Positions 34,823-44,102 of a stretch of DNA of 64,000 nucleotides are shown here, in pieces; positions within the stretch are counted from its first letter, which is position 1, and each line of letters begins with the position of its first letter. Under the pieces are notes generated by a model, which was not told where the DNA came from, ran no database searches, and saw only the letters and a list, made by a program, of their open reading frames with translations. The position numbers and the translations under genes are program-made. Origin of the DNA: Desulfosediminicola flagellatus. GTDB taxonomy: Bacteria > Desulfobacterota > Desulfobulbia > Desulfobulbales > Desulfocapsaceae. Location: the NCBI RefSeq assembly GCF_005116655.2, contig NZ_CP050698.1, positions 4,177,501 to 4,241,500 on the forward strand. The letters run 5' to 3'.

Positions 34823-36661
34823 GAGGCTGTCCGAGAACAGGAATTTTAAATCGGACAAATCATAAAGCCTAGCAATCGCTGGAGCTTTATATCTCTGCGC
34901 AAAGGTAAATCTTATAATATGCACCTGAAAAACGCCTGAATAATGCAATTATACTGAGAATCAGGGCTCTCCATCATTACTATGCAGGATTTGCCAACAA
35001 TTTGCCGTCCTCTGAACGTACTACCCCATTTATGATCGCTCTCAGTAACTTCCTCATGTTGTGAGCAGTGCATGCAAGGGAAAATTCACCACTTGCTTTC
35101 TCATACCCTCTGACACTGAATCTTCTGAAACCGATATTTTTTATCTGTCCGAATACTGGTTCAACGATAACTTTTCGTCTTCCATATATTTCTTTAGAGC
35201 TTACCCTCTCCATTTTCTCATTCATCTGTTGCCGTAAGGGCTCTTTGTCATCCGTGTTAATTGTTCGAGCATTACCCTGAGTTGATTTGCAACATCTGCT
35301 TTTATAATCGCACTCAACACACACATCAGAGTCGCCTTGATATGTTTTCCTGCCCGATTTTGATGTACGTATTAAAACGAGGGATTGGTCTCCAGGACAG
35401 GTGAAAAAATCACCCCGCTCGTTGTAAATAAAATCAGCCTTTATGAGCTTGCGGTCCGAATCATTTAACGGAATTTCACTTCTCTTCTCAGCTTTATCTG
35501 TTGCTACATAAGCATCGAGTTTTGCCGATCTTATTGCCTCAAGATTATCACCTGACATGTAACCATTATCAAAGCTCATCTTTGAAGGAAAACTGCCAGT
35601 CGTTTCCCGTATATTTTCTAACGCAGGTTCAACCTCGTTCTTGTCATTTGCATTTAGACTCAGATGTTGGGCAACAATCACTTGCTTATCCTCATCTACA
35701 CATATTTGCCCATTGTACTGATAATCAAAGACGTTATTTTTTCCCATAATACGGGCATCCGTATCTGCAAAGCTAATTTGCTTTTTGTCCTCAATGGTTT
35801 TGCCGGGGTGTAGTTCTTGCTCCCGTTGTTCTAAGGCTTTTTTGGCTGCCTGTATTTTTGCTAATCGCTTTTCTTTGAACTGTAAATCTTCGGGAATACC
35901 ATATCCGGTAGGTTCCTTATACTCCCTGTCCTCTTCTTCATCGCAGTTTTTTGCTTTCGCTATAAGGCTCTCAATTTCCGCTAGTAATTCATGTTCTTTT
36001 TCTTTGAGTCTCTTGTAACTCATGGCCTTATGCTTAGAAGTGTCAGCCTTAAATTTTGAACCGTCTAAGCTTACATGGCCAAGAGACGCAAGTCCCAATT
36101 GCATGGCTATCAGGACACTCTGCTTGAAACATTCATGAAAAAATTCAGCATTATTTTTCCTAAAGTCACTTAACACTCGGAAATTTGGGCATGACATCCC
36201 TGATATATACATATAAGCAAGGTCTACATGGCACCGTCCTTCTATCTGTCTTGAGCTGAAAAGGCCATGACTGTATGCGTATATGAGAATCGAGATAATC
36301 AACTTGGGATGATAGGCACGCTGTCCTTGCATGCTATACTGTTTTTCAATACTTGAGGTGTCAAGCTGCTGAAAAATATCGTTATACAGATAACATTCAT
36401 GATTGTCAGGGAGCAGATCAAAGATATTGCTCGGAAACATTTGCCGTTGTTTGAATTCTAATGGCAGATTTTTGAATGGGGGTGACATAAGGAAACCTCT
36501 CTTGTTTTATTGAATACAAATTAACACAAAAAACAAGAATATGCAGCTTATCATGCTGTTATATATAAGCATTCCATCTCAACCTGTTTGCCATTTGCTA
36601 GGAAATTCAGCTACGATAAAAACAATTTAACTATTCTCTTTAATTATTGTCGGACAGCCTC
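34823..36661 (-). mobile_element. IS1182-like insertion sequence, apparently intact
   Basis: The element is about 1.84 kb with ends GAGGCTGTCCGAGAACAG (left) and the inverse of GAGGCTGTCCGACAATAA (right). CTAG flanks both ends (34819-34822 and 36662-36665), either as a target duplication or as part of the preferred site. It carries one full transposase on the - strand. Two miniature elements with the same ends follow directly. Confidence 0.85.
34980..36488 (-). CDS. IS1182-family (DDE) transposase
   Basis: The 502-residue enzyme has the DUF772-type N-terminal region (FRVLSDFRKNNAEFF), a DDE catalytic core with Asp in VSLDGSKFKAD, Asp in MSFDNGYMSGDN and Glu in VIVEPVFGQIKNIGFRR, a coiled-coil insertion (about residues 185-235) and a CxxC...CC cluster (VCVECDYKSRCC). 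The frame is intact. AGAGG precedes the ATG. It presumably mobilises the miniature elements that share its ends in this window. Confidence 0.93.
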   Translation of the reverse strand: MSPPFKNLPLEFKQRQMFPSNIFDLLPDNHECYLYNDIFQQLDTSSIEKQYSMQGQRAYHPKLIISILIYAYSHGLFSSRQIEGRCHVDLAYMYISGMSCPNFRVLSDFRKNNAEFFHECFKQSVLIAMQLGLASLGHVSLDGSKFKADTSKHKAMSYKRLKEKEHELLAEIESLIAKAKNCDEEEDREYKEPTGYGIPEDLQFKEKRLAKIQAAKKALEQREQELHPGKTIEDKKQISFADTDARIMGKNNVFDYQYNGQICVDEDKQVIVAQHLSLNANDKNEVEPALENIRETTGSFPSKMSFDNGYMSGDNLEAIRSAKLDAYVATDKAEKRSEIPLNDSDRKLIKADFIYNERGDFFTCPGDQSLVLIRTSKSGRKTYQGDSDVCVECDYKSRCCKSTQGNARTINTDDKEPLRQQMNEKMERVSSKEIYGRRKVIVEPVFGQIKNIGFRRFSVRGYEKASGEFSLACTAHNMRKLLRAIINGVVRSEDGKLLANPA

Positions 36662-36665
36662 CTAG

Positions 36666-36804
36666 GAGGCTGTCCGACAATGGCCCTTTGCCCAAACTCT
36701 TCGGAATTTTCAAAAAATAATGCTCGCAATATCATCTATATGGCTGTGCTTATTTTTTGTAAATGTCTCGATTTTAACCAAAATTCCTATTCTCGGACAG
36801 CCTC
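36666..36804. mobile_element. Miniature inverted-repeat element 1 (139 bp)
   Basis: GAGGCTGTCCGACAATGG begins and the inverse (tattctcggacagcctc) ends the element, flanked by CTAG on both sides. It shares its left CTAG with the IS and its right CTAG with the next element. It is non-coding. The interior includes atcatctatatggctgtgct. Confidence 0.85.
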
Positions 36805-36808
36805 CTAG

Positions 36809-36947
36809 GAGGCTGTCCGACAATGCCCTTTCCACCCATATCTTCGTTAAACTAGAAAAATTATCCTCGGAATATCGACTATATGCCTCCGGTAATTTTT
36901 CGAGTTTGCCTTGATCTGAGCGAAAATTTCTATTCTCGGACAGCCTC
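36809..36947. mobile_element. Miniature inverted-repeat element 2 (139 bp)
   Basis: It has the same ends and length as element 1 but a different interior (atatcttcgttaaactag ... cgagtttgccttgatctgag), and is flanked by CTAG at 36805-36808 and 36948-36951. A fragment of a further end (gaggct) follows at 36952. The inverse-oriented relative is at 33061-33204. Confidence 0.85.
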
Positions 36948-36978
36948 CTAGGAGGCTACTCTCCCTCCTCACACAAAA

Positions 36979-37009
36979 AAGGGTGAATCGATGTTATCAA
37001 TCCACCCTT
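36979..37009 (-). terminator. Terminator-like hairpin, - strand
   Basis: AAGGGTG and CACCCTT pair, with further inner pairing. The A-run on its left gives a T-run when read on the - strand, so it may end the transcript of the solute-binding protein gene. Confidence 0.6.
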
Positions 37010-37083
37010 CCCTAACATAATTATCTTGTATTATATCAAATAGATTGATGATAAATCCGGGTTAACGCTACCTATAAATGTAC

Positions 37084-37135
37084 AAACCGGAATCGGCTAT
37101 TCTGAAATTATTCAGCATATCCGATTCCGGTTTTT
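37084..37135 (+). terminator. Long stem-loop with T-run
   Basis: AAACCGGAATCGG pairs with CCGATTCCGGTTT and an inner CTGAA / TTCAG stem; TTTTTCTG follows on the + strand. There is no + strand gene immediately upstream, so it may insulate against read-through from the element array. Confidence 0.65.
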
Positions 37136-37346
37136 CTGTTGGTGCTTAAGTTTTTATTCTCCTGTAAGTGAGGAGTGAATGGCGCAACAATCCCGCCAAG
37201 AGCTTCAATGTTAAGCTATTGTATTTACAATAATAATTATAAAATTGAGTGTAAAAGTTGTATACGCCTTTCTCCTCACGCCTGTCGCCTCACCATAATA
37301 ACTGAGGTTTAAGAACTGAGGTTTAAGGGGAGTCAGATAAAAATTC

Positions 37347-38081
37347 TTACTGTATATACCGATCGTAAATATCCTGATATTTCCCTGATATTTTCACAGT
37401 GTCCAGGGCTCGTTGCCATCCATCTACAACGTCATCGGGTGTATCTATAGAAAAAGCAAGGAAGAGGATGGAGTCATATAATTTTACAGCAGTTCTTTCA
37501 ATGCTATCCAAATCAATCCCTGCATGTTTTGCCATCTCAGGCATTACCAGTTCACTCATAGGAGTTACGTCGACTCTTCCCAGCTGTAACATCTGGAGTG
37601 ATTGAACCTGATTGTTTGTTTTTTGGAGGTTTGTAAACCCTTGTGCCTCGAGATAGGTGTGATCAGCATTCCCCCGACCTACCCCAACTCTCCATAGTTC
37701 TTTGATATCAGATAAGGTTTTCAGGTCTAAATTTGTCCCTTTCTTTTTGTAAAAGTAGACACTGCTGGATACAAGAGGCCCTACCCACTTAACAGTTTCT
37801 TCTCGCTCTGGCCGTCTGGCAACAATGAAAAGGGCATGGTTATCTGAGCTTTGTACAGTCAGTAGAGCTCGTTTAAAAGGAAGCATAGTAAACTGCTTCG
37901 GATGTTCCATAATGTCCATCATCTCTTTTACGATATCAACTGCAAGACCTTTAATATTCCCTTCTTCCTGGAACGTGAATGGTTTGATGAAGTGGGTCAA
38001 GAAAGTACATGTTTCAGCCTGAGCGATGTTCACGAAAAACAGCGTCACAAAAAACGATATCATCAGTATGAAATGTCTCAC
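37347..38081 (-). CDS. Periplasmic amino-acid-type solute-binding protein
   Basis: The 244-residue precursor has a signal peptide (FILMISFFVTLFFVNIAQA). The mature domain follows the SBP_bac_3 / PBPb pattern: KPFTFQEEGNIKGLAVDIVKE, then ARRPEREETVKWVGP, then GVGRGNADHTYLEAQGF and a C-terminal YQDIYDRYIQ. No permease or ATPase is adjacent; such orphans often serve as ligand sensors or scavengers. The ligand is unknown. It lies between mobile-element arrays. Confidence 0.88.
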   Translation of the reverse strand: MRHFILMISFFVTLFFVNIAQAETCTFLTHFIKPFTFQEEGNIKGLAVDIVKEMMDIMEHPKQFTMLPFKRALLTVQSSDNHALFIVARRPEREETVKWVGPLVSSSVYFYKKKGTNLDLKTLSDIKELWRVGVGRGNADHTYLEAQGFTNLQKTNNQVQSLQMLQLGRVDVTPMSELVMPEMAKHAGIDLDSIERTAVKLYDSILFLAFSIDTPDDVVDGWQRALDTVKISGKYQDIYDRYIQ

Positions 38082-38262
38082 GTTTCATCCTTGCTGCTGA
38101 AATAAAATACTCGTTTTGCAGATGGCCTTTATCTTTAGTGTATCCCCTGACAACATTTCAAATCAAGAGAATAGCAATGGCAAACACACAGCTGCATCAT
38201 GTAATATCAGGTTGAAAATTTGCATCGTCAAAACCATGAAAACATGTCTGAACTACTAGATA

Positions 38263-38403
38263 GTTTCCATCCTAAAACGAGAGATTTTTGTCTAAATCGA
38301 GACGCTCGATAAATTTCACCTCAGCCATACATTTGATATTGCGAGGATAAAATCTTGAGAGCAACGAAGAGTTAGAAGGAAAGCACTATTTTCGGATGGA
38401 AAC
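38263..38403. mobile_element. Miniature element with TAGATA target duplication
   Basis: GTTTCCATCC (38263-38272) and GGATGGAAAC (38394-38403) are perfect inverse ends, and TAGATA flanks both sides (38257-38262, 38404-38409) as a direct repeat. The 141-bp interior (aaatcgagacgctcgat ... cctcagccatacatttgata) is loosely like the other miniature elements. No coding potential. Confidence 0.75.
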
Positions 38404-38498
38404 TAGATAATCAGGTGGTGTAGATATGGACAAACAGCGTACCCTTCGGAGTACACTGTTTATCTTATGTGGATTGATGAGGTGAGGTGATACGTAGC

Positions 38499-39500
38499 TT
38501 AAAAAACAAGAACCTGTTTACCCATCATTGTTCCGCTCTCTTGCTTTATGTGCATTGCCTGGATGTTTTCAGCTGTCAGGCCGGTCAAGGTCTTCTGTCG
38601 TGTTGTAACGAGAGTGCCGTCATTCAATAGGTCCGCTACTTTTGCAAGTAATTTACCCTGCTCGTCCATATCCGCTGTCTGAAATATTGATCTGGTATAC
38701 ATCAATTCCCAGGCAAGAGTGACGCTTTTCAGTTTAAAAATCCGGATGTCAGGTGTTTGCTCGGGATCATCGATAAAAACTATACTGCCTTGAGGGCGAA
38801 TGGCTTCAGACATCGCCTGCCAATGGGTTTCCATTTGTGTAGTACAAAAAATGGCGTCGACTGTGTCGGTCCCGGATGCTTTCAATTCTTCAGAGAGGCT
38901 ATTCCTGTGGTTCAGGATAGTGTCCGCACCTAAATTCTTGCACCAGTCGACTGTTTCCGGCCGTGATGCTGTTGCAAACACCTTCAACCCGGCCCAACGC
39001 GCTAATTGTATTGCGACTGATCCAACACCTCCAGCACCACCGATTATCAGAATAGATTTACCGGAATTACCATTTGCTTGAGGTACAAAACCCAATCGTA
39101 CGAATAACCCTTCCCAGGCTGTTATTGATGTCAACGGCATTGCCGCAGCATCTTCAGGAGAGAGTTTTTCAGGTGCGATCGCTGCTATCCGATAATCGAC
39201 CAAATGGTATTCACTATTGCACCCTGGACGGGTAATGTCACCAGCATAATAGACCTTATCACCCGCTTTAAATCCGGTTACGCCTTTGCCTGTTGTTTCT
39301 ACAACCCCATAGGCATCCCAACCAAGCACTTTGTCTACCTCTTCCCGTTGACGGACCTTTGTGTCTACCGGGTTCATCCCGATGGCAATAACTCGAACCA
39401 GGAGGTCTTGTGCTTCCGGTTCTGGTATGGACTGCTCTTGTAAAATAAAGGCTCCAGCGTCTTTCGCCGCGCTACTTCCTTTTGCTACTATAGCTTTCAT
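38499..39500 (-). CDS. Zinc-type alcohol dehydrogenase-like / quinone oxidoreductase (MDR family)
   Basis: The 333-residue NAD(P)H oxidoreductase has a GroES-like N-terminal domain (VIAIGMNPVDTKVRQRE, DAYGVVETTGKGVTGFKAGDKVYYAG) and a Rossmann domain with GGAGGVGSVAIQLARWAG. The zinc-ligand cysteines of true alcohol dehydrogenases are missing, so it belongs to the zinc-independent quinone-oxidoreductase-like group. The substrate is unknown, perhaps an enone or quinone. It is divergent from a LysR gene 167 bases away that probably controls it. Confidence 0.9.
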   Translation of the reverse strand: MKAIVAKGSSAAKDAGAFILQEQSIPEPEAQDLLVRVIAIGMNPVDTKVRQREEVDKVLGWDAYGVVETTGKGVTGFKAGDKVYYAGDITRPGCNSEYHLVDYRIAAIAPEKLSPEDAAAMPLTSITAWEGLFVRLGFVPQANGNSGKSILIIGGAGGVGSVAIQLARWAGLKVFATASRPETVDWCKNLGADTILNHRNSLSEELKASGTDTVDAIFCTTQMETHWQAMSEAIRPQGSIVFIDDPEQTPDIRIFKLKSVTLAWELMYTRSIFQTADMDEQGKLLAKVADLLNDGTLVTTRQKTLTGLTAENIQAMHIKQESGTMMGKQVLVF

Positions 39501-39595
39501 AGGTTACTCCAATGTTATTTTTGGCTGATTCAGGTTCTCAGAACAGGGATGTTAACACCCCGTTATATGGTCAAGCATGTTGTCATCTGATTCTA

Positions 39596-39641
39596 TTGTA
39601 TGACAAAGCAAACATAATGCAAATTAATAGTTGTCATACAA
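39596..39641. promoter_or_regulatory. Candidate operator dyad, dehydrogenase/LysR spacer
   Basis: TTGTATGACAA (39596-39606) and TTGTCATACAA (39631-39641) are perfect 11-base inverse repeats separated by 24 bases, about halfway between the two divergent start codons. A third TTGTCAT occurs near 39580. This fits two-site LysR binding. Confidence 0.65.
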
Positions 39642-39650
39642 ATCATGACT

Positions 39651-39676
39651 GTTTATCATGCATAATTATGATAAAC
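39651..39676. promoter_or_regulatory. Dyad over the LysR start codon
   Basis: GTTTATCAT and ATGATAAAC pair perfectly around GCATAATT; the right arm includes the ATG at 39668. It could be an autoregulatory operator or a hairpin hiding the start. Confidence 0.55.
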
Positions 39677-40531
39677 ATAGATCTCGACATAGACATGCTG
39701 CGTTGCTTTTCTGAAGTTGCAAAGACAGGAAGCTTTACAAAAGCCGGTGAAAATATTGGCTTAACCCAGTCCGGTGTAAGCGTAAAAATTCGTCGGCTCG
39801 AAGAACGATTAAGCTCTCAAATTTTCAACAGGACGAGTAAAAGCCTTTCGCTCACCCATGAGGGTGAAATTTTGCTCGATTATGCAGGACGTATACTGGC
39901 AGTGCATGATGAAGCTGTGAGTCGATTAACCCAACCTAAAGCTTCCGGAGAATTACGAGTAGGGCTGATAGACTATTTTTTACCTGAAATCCTACCGGTT
40001 CTTCTGAGTAAATTCAGGAAACAATATCCCAACATTCATCTTAAAATACACACTGATATTGGTATTCACCTCATACCACTCTTTGAAAAAGGTGAGTTGG
40101 ATTTGGTGGTGGCTGGTAAAGATTCCTACCATGGAAAAAGCCGTATCCTGATTCAGGAACCTTTGGTCTGGGTAGTCGGCAAGGATACAGATATTTCTTT
40201 TCAGAAAACAATACCCCTCGTTCTGTTACCACAACCGTGCGCATTTAGGAAAATTGCCACTGATGGCCTGAACCATATGAAGCAAAAGTGGGATCTGCAA
40301 TTTACCGGAACCTCTATTACGAGCATTCAGGCCGCTGTTCAGGCTGGACTGGGATTATCAATTTTGCCACAGGGGGCACTCAAGGAAGGTTTGAAAAGAG
40401 CGCCAGTCCATTTGAATTTACCTGAATTGCCGATGTACTCGATAGGTCTTATCATTGATGAACAAAAAGAAAATGACGCGAGAGATGTTTTTATCAGCTA
40501 CCTGGAAGCTGAAATCAGCACGTTAAAATAG
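39668..40531 (+). CDS. LysR-family transcriptional regulator
   Basis: ATG 39668 was chosen because MINIDLDIDMLRCFSEVAKTG places the helix-turn-helix at the usual distance from the N-terminus; an in-frame start at 39512 adds 52 residues unlike the family. The 287-residue protein has the DNA-binding region (TGSFTKAGENIGLTQSGVSV) and an effector domain from residue 90 (GELRVGLIDYFLPEILP). No ribosome binding site is clear, and a dyad covers the start. It is divergent from the dehydrogenase gene and probably regulates it. Confidence 0.9.
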   Translation: MINIDLDIDMLRCFSEVAKTGSFTKAGENIGLTQSGVSVKIRRLEERLSSQIFNRTSKSLSLTHEGEILLDYAGRILAVHDEAVSRLTQPKASGELRVGLIDYFLPEILPVLLSKFRKQYPNIHLKIHTDIGIHLIPLFEKGELDLVVAGKDSYHGKSRILIQEPLVWVVGKDTDISFQKTIPLVLLPQPCAFRKIATDGLNHMKQKWDLQFTGTSITSIQAAVQAGLGLSILPQGALKEGLKRAPVHLNLPELPMYSIGLIIDEQKENDARDVFISYLEAEISTLK

Positions 40532-40538
40532 ACCGTAC

Positions 40539-40698
40539 CCAGGAAATTGTCCAAGTAGATGAATTTTGGTCAAAATCGAAACATTTTCACAAACACGTAC
40601 AGCCATATAAATGGAATCGAAGTCCACGCTCCCCTGCGAGCATTAATTCCTTAAAAATTCGCATAGTTTGAAAGCAAGGTTATTCACTGACAACCTCC
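40539..40698. mobile_element. Highly degenerate miniature element
   Basis: The ends aggaaattgtcc and tcactgacaacctcc look like decayed versions of the 33.1-kb ends, and the interior (ggtcaaaatcgaaacatttt, cagccatataaatgg) has family-like words. Confidence 0.4.
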
Positions 40699-41032
40699 TA
40701 TTCAACCACCTTTGTTTACACTCTCTCTGTCTGCTTAAACACGTATACGATACAACTCTTGTAGCCCTTTTGGTTTTAATGAATGAGCTATCCATCTCCA
40801 CCTGACTAAACAACATTACCCTTCACTATCATCCAGTGAAGTTAAAAAATCGGTGAGATGCGCCACCAACAAATTAGCCGGCCCTGATTTTTACCTTGTT
40901 TAACACAAATTCCTAACGCATAATCAAAGCATACACATTATCCATATGTTTCTAGACATGAGAAAACTACACCCGATGGGTACTCTGGACAATCGGGAAT
41001 GACCAACCGCAAACTCTAACTCATTGAACGTT
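40699..41032. other. Intergenic upstream of the FadL-like gene
   Basis: No gene is seen. It contains a CTTCACT / AGTGAAG hairpin (40821-40841) and a CCCGAT / ATCGGG dyad (40973-40997) about 35 bases before the FadL-like gene, either of which could be regulatory. Confidence 0.4.
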
Positions 41033-42346
41033 ATGTTGTATACATTGCGACCACGAACATCCACTCTCGTGAGAATGGTACTGCTATGCATGACGTGTGT
41101 GCTATCAGTTTGCATTTTCTTGGGTTCATGTAATGGTGCAGGATTTCAGATCCCGAATCAGTCAATTAGGGCCGTTGGTATTGCGGGAGCGAACATCGCC
41201 TATACTCCCGGTCCTGATGCTGCATATTATAATCCTGCCAACATGAGCTTTCTCGATGATACATGGAGCGTAGAACTCAGCCTGACAGCCTTATGGCTTC
41301 CTGAAATTTCATATACGGACAACCGCTCTCCTTTTTTTAATGGTGAATCGGAATCAGAACTCTTCCTTCTTCCACAAATCCACCTCAGCTCTAAGGATTA
41401 TAATAATTTCCGTTTCGGCTTTGCCCTCACCTACCCGTTTGGATTAACAAAAGAGTGGCAACAGCCCTTTCAGGCAGCTACCGCAAACAATTTTTCGCTC
41501 TTTGTTGTTGAAGCCAATCCATCTCTTTCATACGCAATAAATAGTCGTACAAGTATCGCTGGAGGAATACGATTTGTCTACAGTGAGGGTGAAGTGAAAA
41601 ACAGCGTCAATAATCCGCCATTTTCCGCACTATCACCAGTAACCGCTGTCACCAGGGATCTCGACTCAAGTAATGATTTTCAAGTCGGCTACAATCTTGC
41701 CGCTACTTTTAACGCCACTGAAGCCTGGAGGCTTTCTGCCACATACCGATCAGAAATTGACCTTGATCTTGAGGGAGATGCTCATCTGCTCGCTCTTGCA
41801 GGCCAGGTTCCAGTAGCACAATACCTGGGAACCGGGGCACTGCCGATCACTCTGCCGGCAGTCTTCAGCCTGGCAACATCGTACACATTCGGAGACGTTA
41901 CGGTTGAACTTGCCTGGAATCGCACCTTCTGGTCGTCTATTGAAGAACTTGATTTCAACTATTCGGGGTCTTTTCTCGGGACGATATTTGATCCATTTGA
42001 CCGCCCACAAACCAAGAACTGGGATGATACAGATGCATTCAGGCTAGGAGTTACCTATCAGATCAATGACAGGCTTGTATCAACAGCCGGATTTGCCATA
42101 GACAACACACCGGTACCCGATGCTACCCTTGGTTTTGAACTGCCTGACTCGGATTCCTATATGTATGGCCTTGGGCTGCAATATAAAACAAGCGACACGC
42201 TCACTCTGGGCATTTCATATATGTACCATCACACCACATCCCGGTCAGTAACAACACTACCGACGGCAGGACTTCCCGGCATTGATGGGGAATTCACTGG
42301 TGGTGGAGCCCACGCTGTTAATGTTGGTTTAATCGCAACATTTTGA
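41033..42346 (+). CDS. FadL/OmpP1-family outer-membrane transporter
   Basis: The family takes up long-chain fatty acids or other hydrophobic compounds across the outer membrane. The protein has a signal peptide ending near GSCNGAG, then the typical mature start GFQIPNQSIRAVGIAGANIAY with the hatch-domain signature DAAYYNPANMSFLDD, and a 14-strand barrel ending in NVGLIATF. The start is uncertain: ATG 41033 is given, but ATG 41075 directly before the hydrophobic core is equally possible. About 437 residues is normal. It precedes a cNMP/methyltransferase fusion gene and two HD-GYP genes on the same strand, so it may move a lipid signal. Confidence 0.9.
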   Translation: MLYTLRPRTSTLVRMVLLCMTCVLSVCIFLGSCNGAGFQIPNQSIRAVGIAGANIAYTPGPDAAYYNPANMSFLDDTWSVELSLTALWLPEISYTDNRSPFFNGESESELFLLPQIHLSSKDYNNFRFGFALTYPFGLTKEWQQPFQAATANNFSLFVVEANPSLSYAINSRTSIAGGIRFVYSEGEVKNSVNNPPFSALSPVTAVTRDLDSSNDFQVGYNLAATFNATEAWRLSATYRSEIDLDLEGDAHLLALAGQVPVAQYLGTGALPITLPAVFSLATSYTFGDVTVELAWNRTFWSSIEELDFNYSGSFLGTIFDPFDRPQTKNWDDTDAFRLGVTYQINDRLVSTAGFAIDNTPVPDATLGFELPDSDSYMYGLGLQYKTSDTLTLGISYMYHHTTSRSVTTLPTAGLPGIDGEFTGGGAHAVNVGLIATF

Positions 42347-42349
42347 TAC

Positions 42350-42373
42350 GGCCGGCAATCATTGTAACCGGCC
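42350..42373 (+). terminator. Weak hairpin after the FadL-like gene
   Basis: GGCCGG and CCGGCC pair around a 12-base loop four bases after the stop region. There is no strong T-run, so read-through to the next gene is likely. Confidence 0.4.
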
Positions 42374-42514
42374 TCTAATCCAAACCTGAACGTGAAGAAT
42401 CTGTAATCTTCCAGTAGCAGGCTAATCAAGCCAATGACTGACAGGACATTCCATATTCTCTCATCAATATTATAGGCTGACTCTTCTTCACATCAGATAT
42501 CATTGGGGAAAACC

Positions 42515-44020
42515 ATGGGTAACGAATCTTTACAAGCTACATATCAAAACACAAACGCACTCCTGGATATGGTTGTTCCTTTCAGCAACCCCTGTTCTTT
42601 CGCAACAGGTGAACAGATCATGTCGCATGATGATGATCCAATGGCATTTTACTATGTCGTAGATGGTGTTGTTGAAGTGAGCTATACGGAAAAAGCAGGC
42701 ACCAGAATTACCGTTGCCCTTATTGGTAAAGGTGATTTTTTTGGTGAGGTCGGTTTTTTTGATGGAGAAACCAGAGTACGCGACATTAAAGCCAACGGAG
42801 ACGTCAAGGTCGGGATTTTTAATGCATCTGCATTACATTCAATGCGCACCGAGAGTCCAGACCTGTTTATGGATTTCATGTTATTTATCACCAGAAACAT
42901 CTGCCATAAATTCAGAAGAATTGCTGGTGAAAGACAACCCGTAACCAGTTACGCAAAATCGCTCTCGATCAAAAACACCAGCACCTACACAGAATCCAGC
43001 CCTCTACCAGCAACCTTATTACACTCAGGTGAATGGCATTCAATCAGTTCACGAATGGAAATGTGCAGAGCCGAGCTTTTTGATATATCGCATCAGCTTC
43101 AAAAAAACGAAGCAACAGGCAATCAGGATAGCAAAATAGAGGTTCGCTGCACAAAACTGCTGACAGAATTAAACAGCTCCCTCTCTGATTTCCAGCAAAC
43201 CATGGCTGGAACCGGCTACGAGGAGATCATGTGGGGGTATGTCTTTAAGGAAATCTTCCCATACTTTATGCGCAGTAAATTTGCCGAACGTGCTTATTTC
43301 AAACCTAAAGGTTATGCCGGTGACTTTCTCATGATGGAACACATCTATGCGAATGTACCTAAAGGAGAAGGCAGACTTGGTGAAATTATAGACGATTTCT
43401 GCCTCCAGCGCCCTGGCTCACTGGCGATACACGGTAGAAGAAAACTGCTGAAAAAAGAGATTGCCAGAATTAGCGGCAAAAAAGCGGAATTAGGTGAAAA
43501 CACCAGAATTATGAATCTCGCCTGCGGCCCTAATCGTGAGCTATTTGACTTTTTAGGAGAATGCAAATACAGCCAGATGATTGATGCGCTTTGTGTGGAC
43601 ATCGACCCCGAAGCCCTTCAATACACCAATCAATTCGTCAACATCATACCTCATAAAGCCGCTATACGGCTAATGAGTGAAAATGTAATCAGGTGGTCAC
43701 TTGGCAAAGCATCACAGCAGATCGGCAACCTGGATCTCATATACTCCGCCGGACTCTGTGATTATCTGGATGAACGGCTCTTTAAGGCGCTCATAACCCG
43801 ATGTTTCGAGCACCTTAATCCTGGCGGTACCTTGCTGCTGGGCAATTTCACACAATATCCGGATTCATTGTTCCTCGACAAACTCCTCAAGTGGGAACTG
43901 ATTTATAGGAATGAAGAGGAACTGCAAGACATCTTCAGTGCCACACCATTTGGCAGCAATGTAGAAATCCTCTCAGAGAGTGAGCATGTAAATCTCTTTG
44001 CCCTGGCAACCAAAGTATAG
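42515..44020 (+). CDS. Cyclic-nucleotide-binding / SAM-dependent methyltransferase fusion
   Basis: ATG 42515 follows GGGGAA; the frame opens at TTG 42503. Of 501 residues, about 20-145 form a cNMP-binding domain (VVDGVVEVSYTEKAGTRITV, GKGDFFGEVGFFDGETRVRD) without a Crp helix-turn-helix. A helical linker follows. From about residue 325 there is a class I methyltransferase: motif I RIMNLACGPNRELFDFL, acidic VDIDPEALQYTN, then LDLIYSAGLCDYLDERLF and HLNPGGTLLLGNFTQ. Proteins of this build are often annotated as making extracellular factor (3-hydroxy-fatty-acid methyl ester); activity here is inferred. It lies between a FadL-type porin and two HD-GYP proteins. Confidence 0.82.
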   Translation: MGNESLQATYQNTNALLDMVVPFSNPCSFATGEQIMSHDDDPMAFYYVVDGVVEVSYTEKAGTRITVALIGKGDFFGEVGFFDGETRVRDIKANGDVKVGIFNASALHSMRTESPDLFMDFMLFITRNICHKFRRIAGERQPVTSYAKSLSIKNTSTYTESSPLPATLLHSGEWHSISSRMEMCRAELFDISHQLQKNEATGNQDSKIEVRCTKLLTELNSSLSDFQQTMAGTGYEEIMWGYVFKEIFPYFMRSKFAERAYFKPKGYAGDFLMMEHIYANVPKGEGRLGEIIDDFCLQRPGSLAIHGRRKLLKKEIARISGKKAELGENTRIMNLACGPNRELFDFLGECKYSQMIDALCVDIDPEALQYTNQFVNIIPHKAAIRLMSENVIRWSLGKASQQIGNLDLIYSAGLCDYLDERLFKALITRCFEHLNPGGTLLLGNFTQYPDSLFLDKLLKWELIYRNEEELQDIFSATPFGSNVEILSESEHVNLFALATKV

Positions 44021-44102
44021 CTCAGCACCATGCTATTTTACGCGTACAAGCGATCATCACCAAATGAACGACCGCTGATTGATAGTTTGCACGGTAATTA
44101 AT

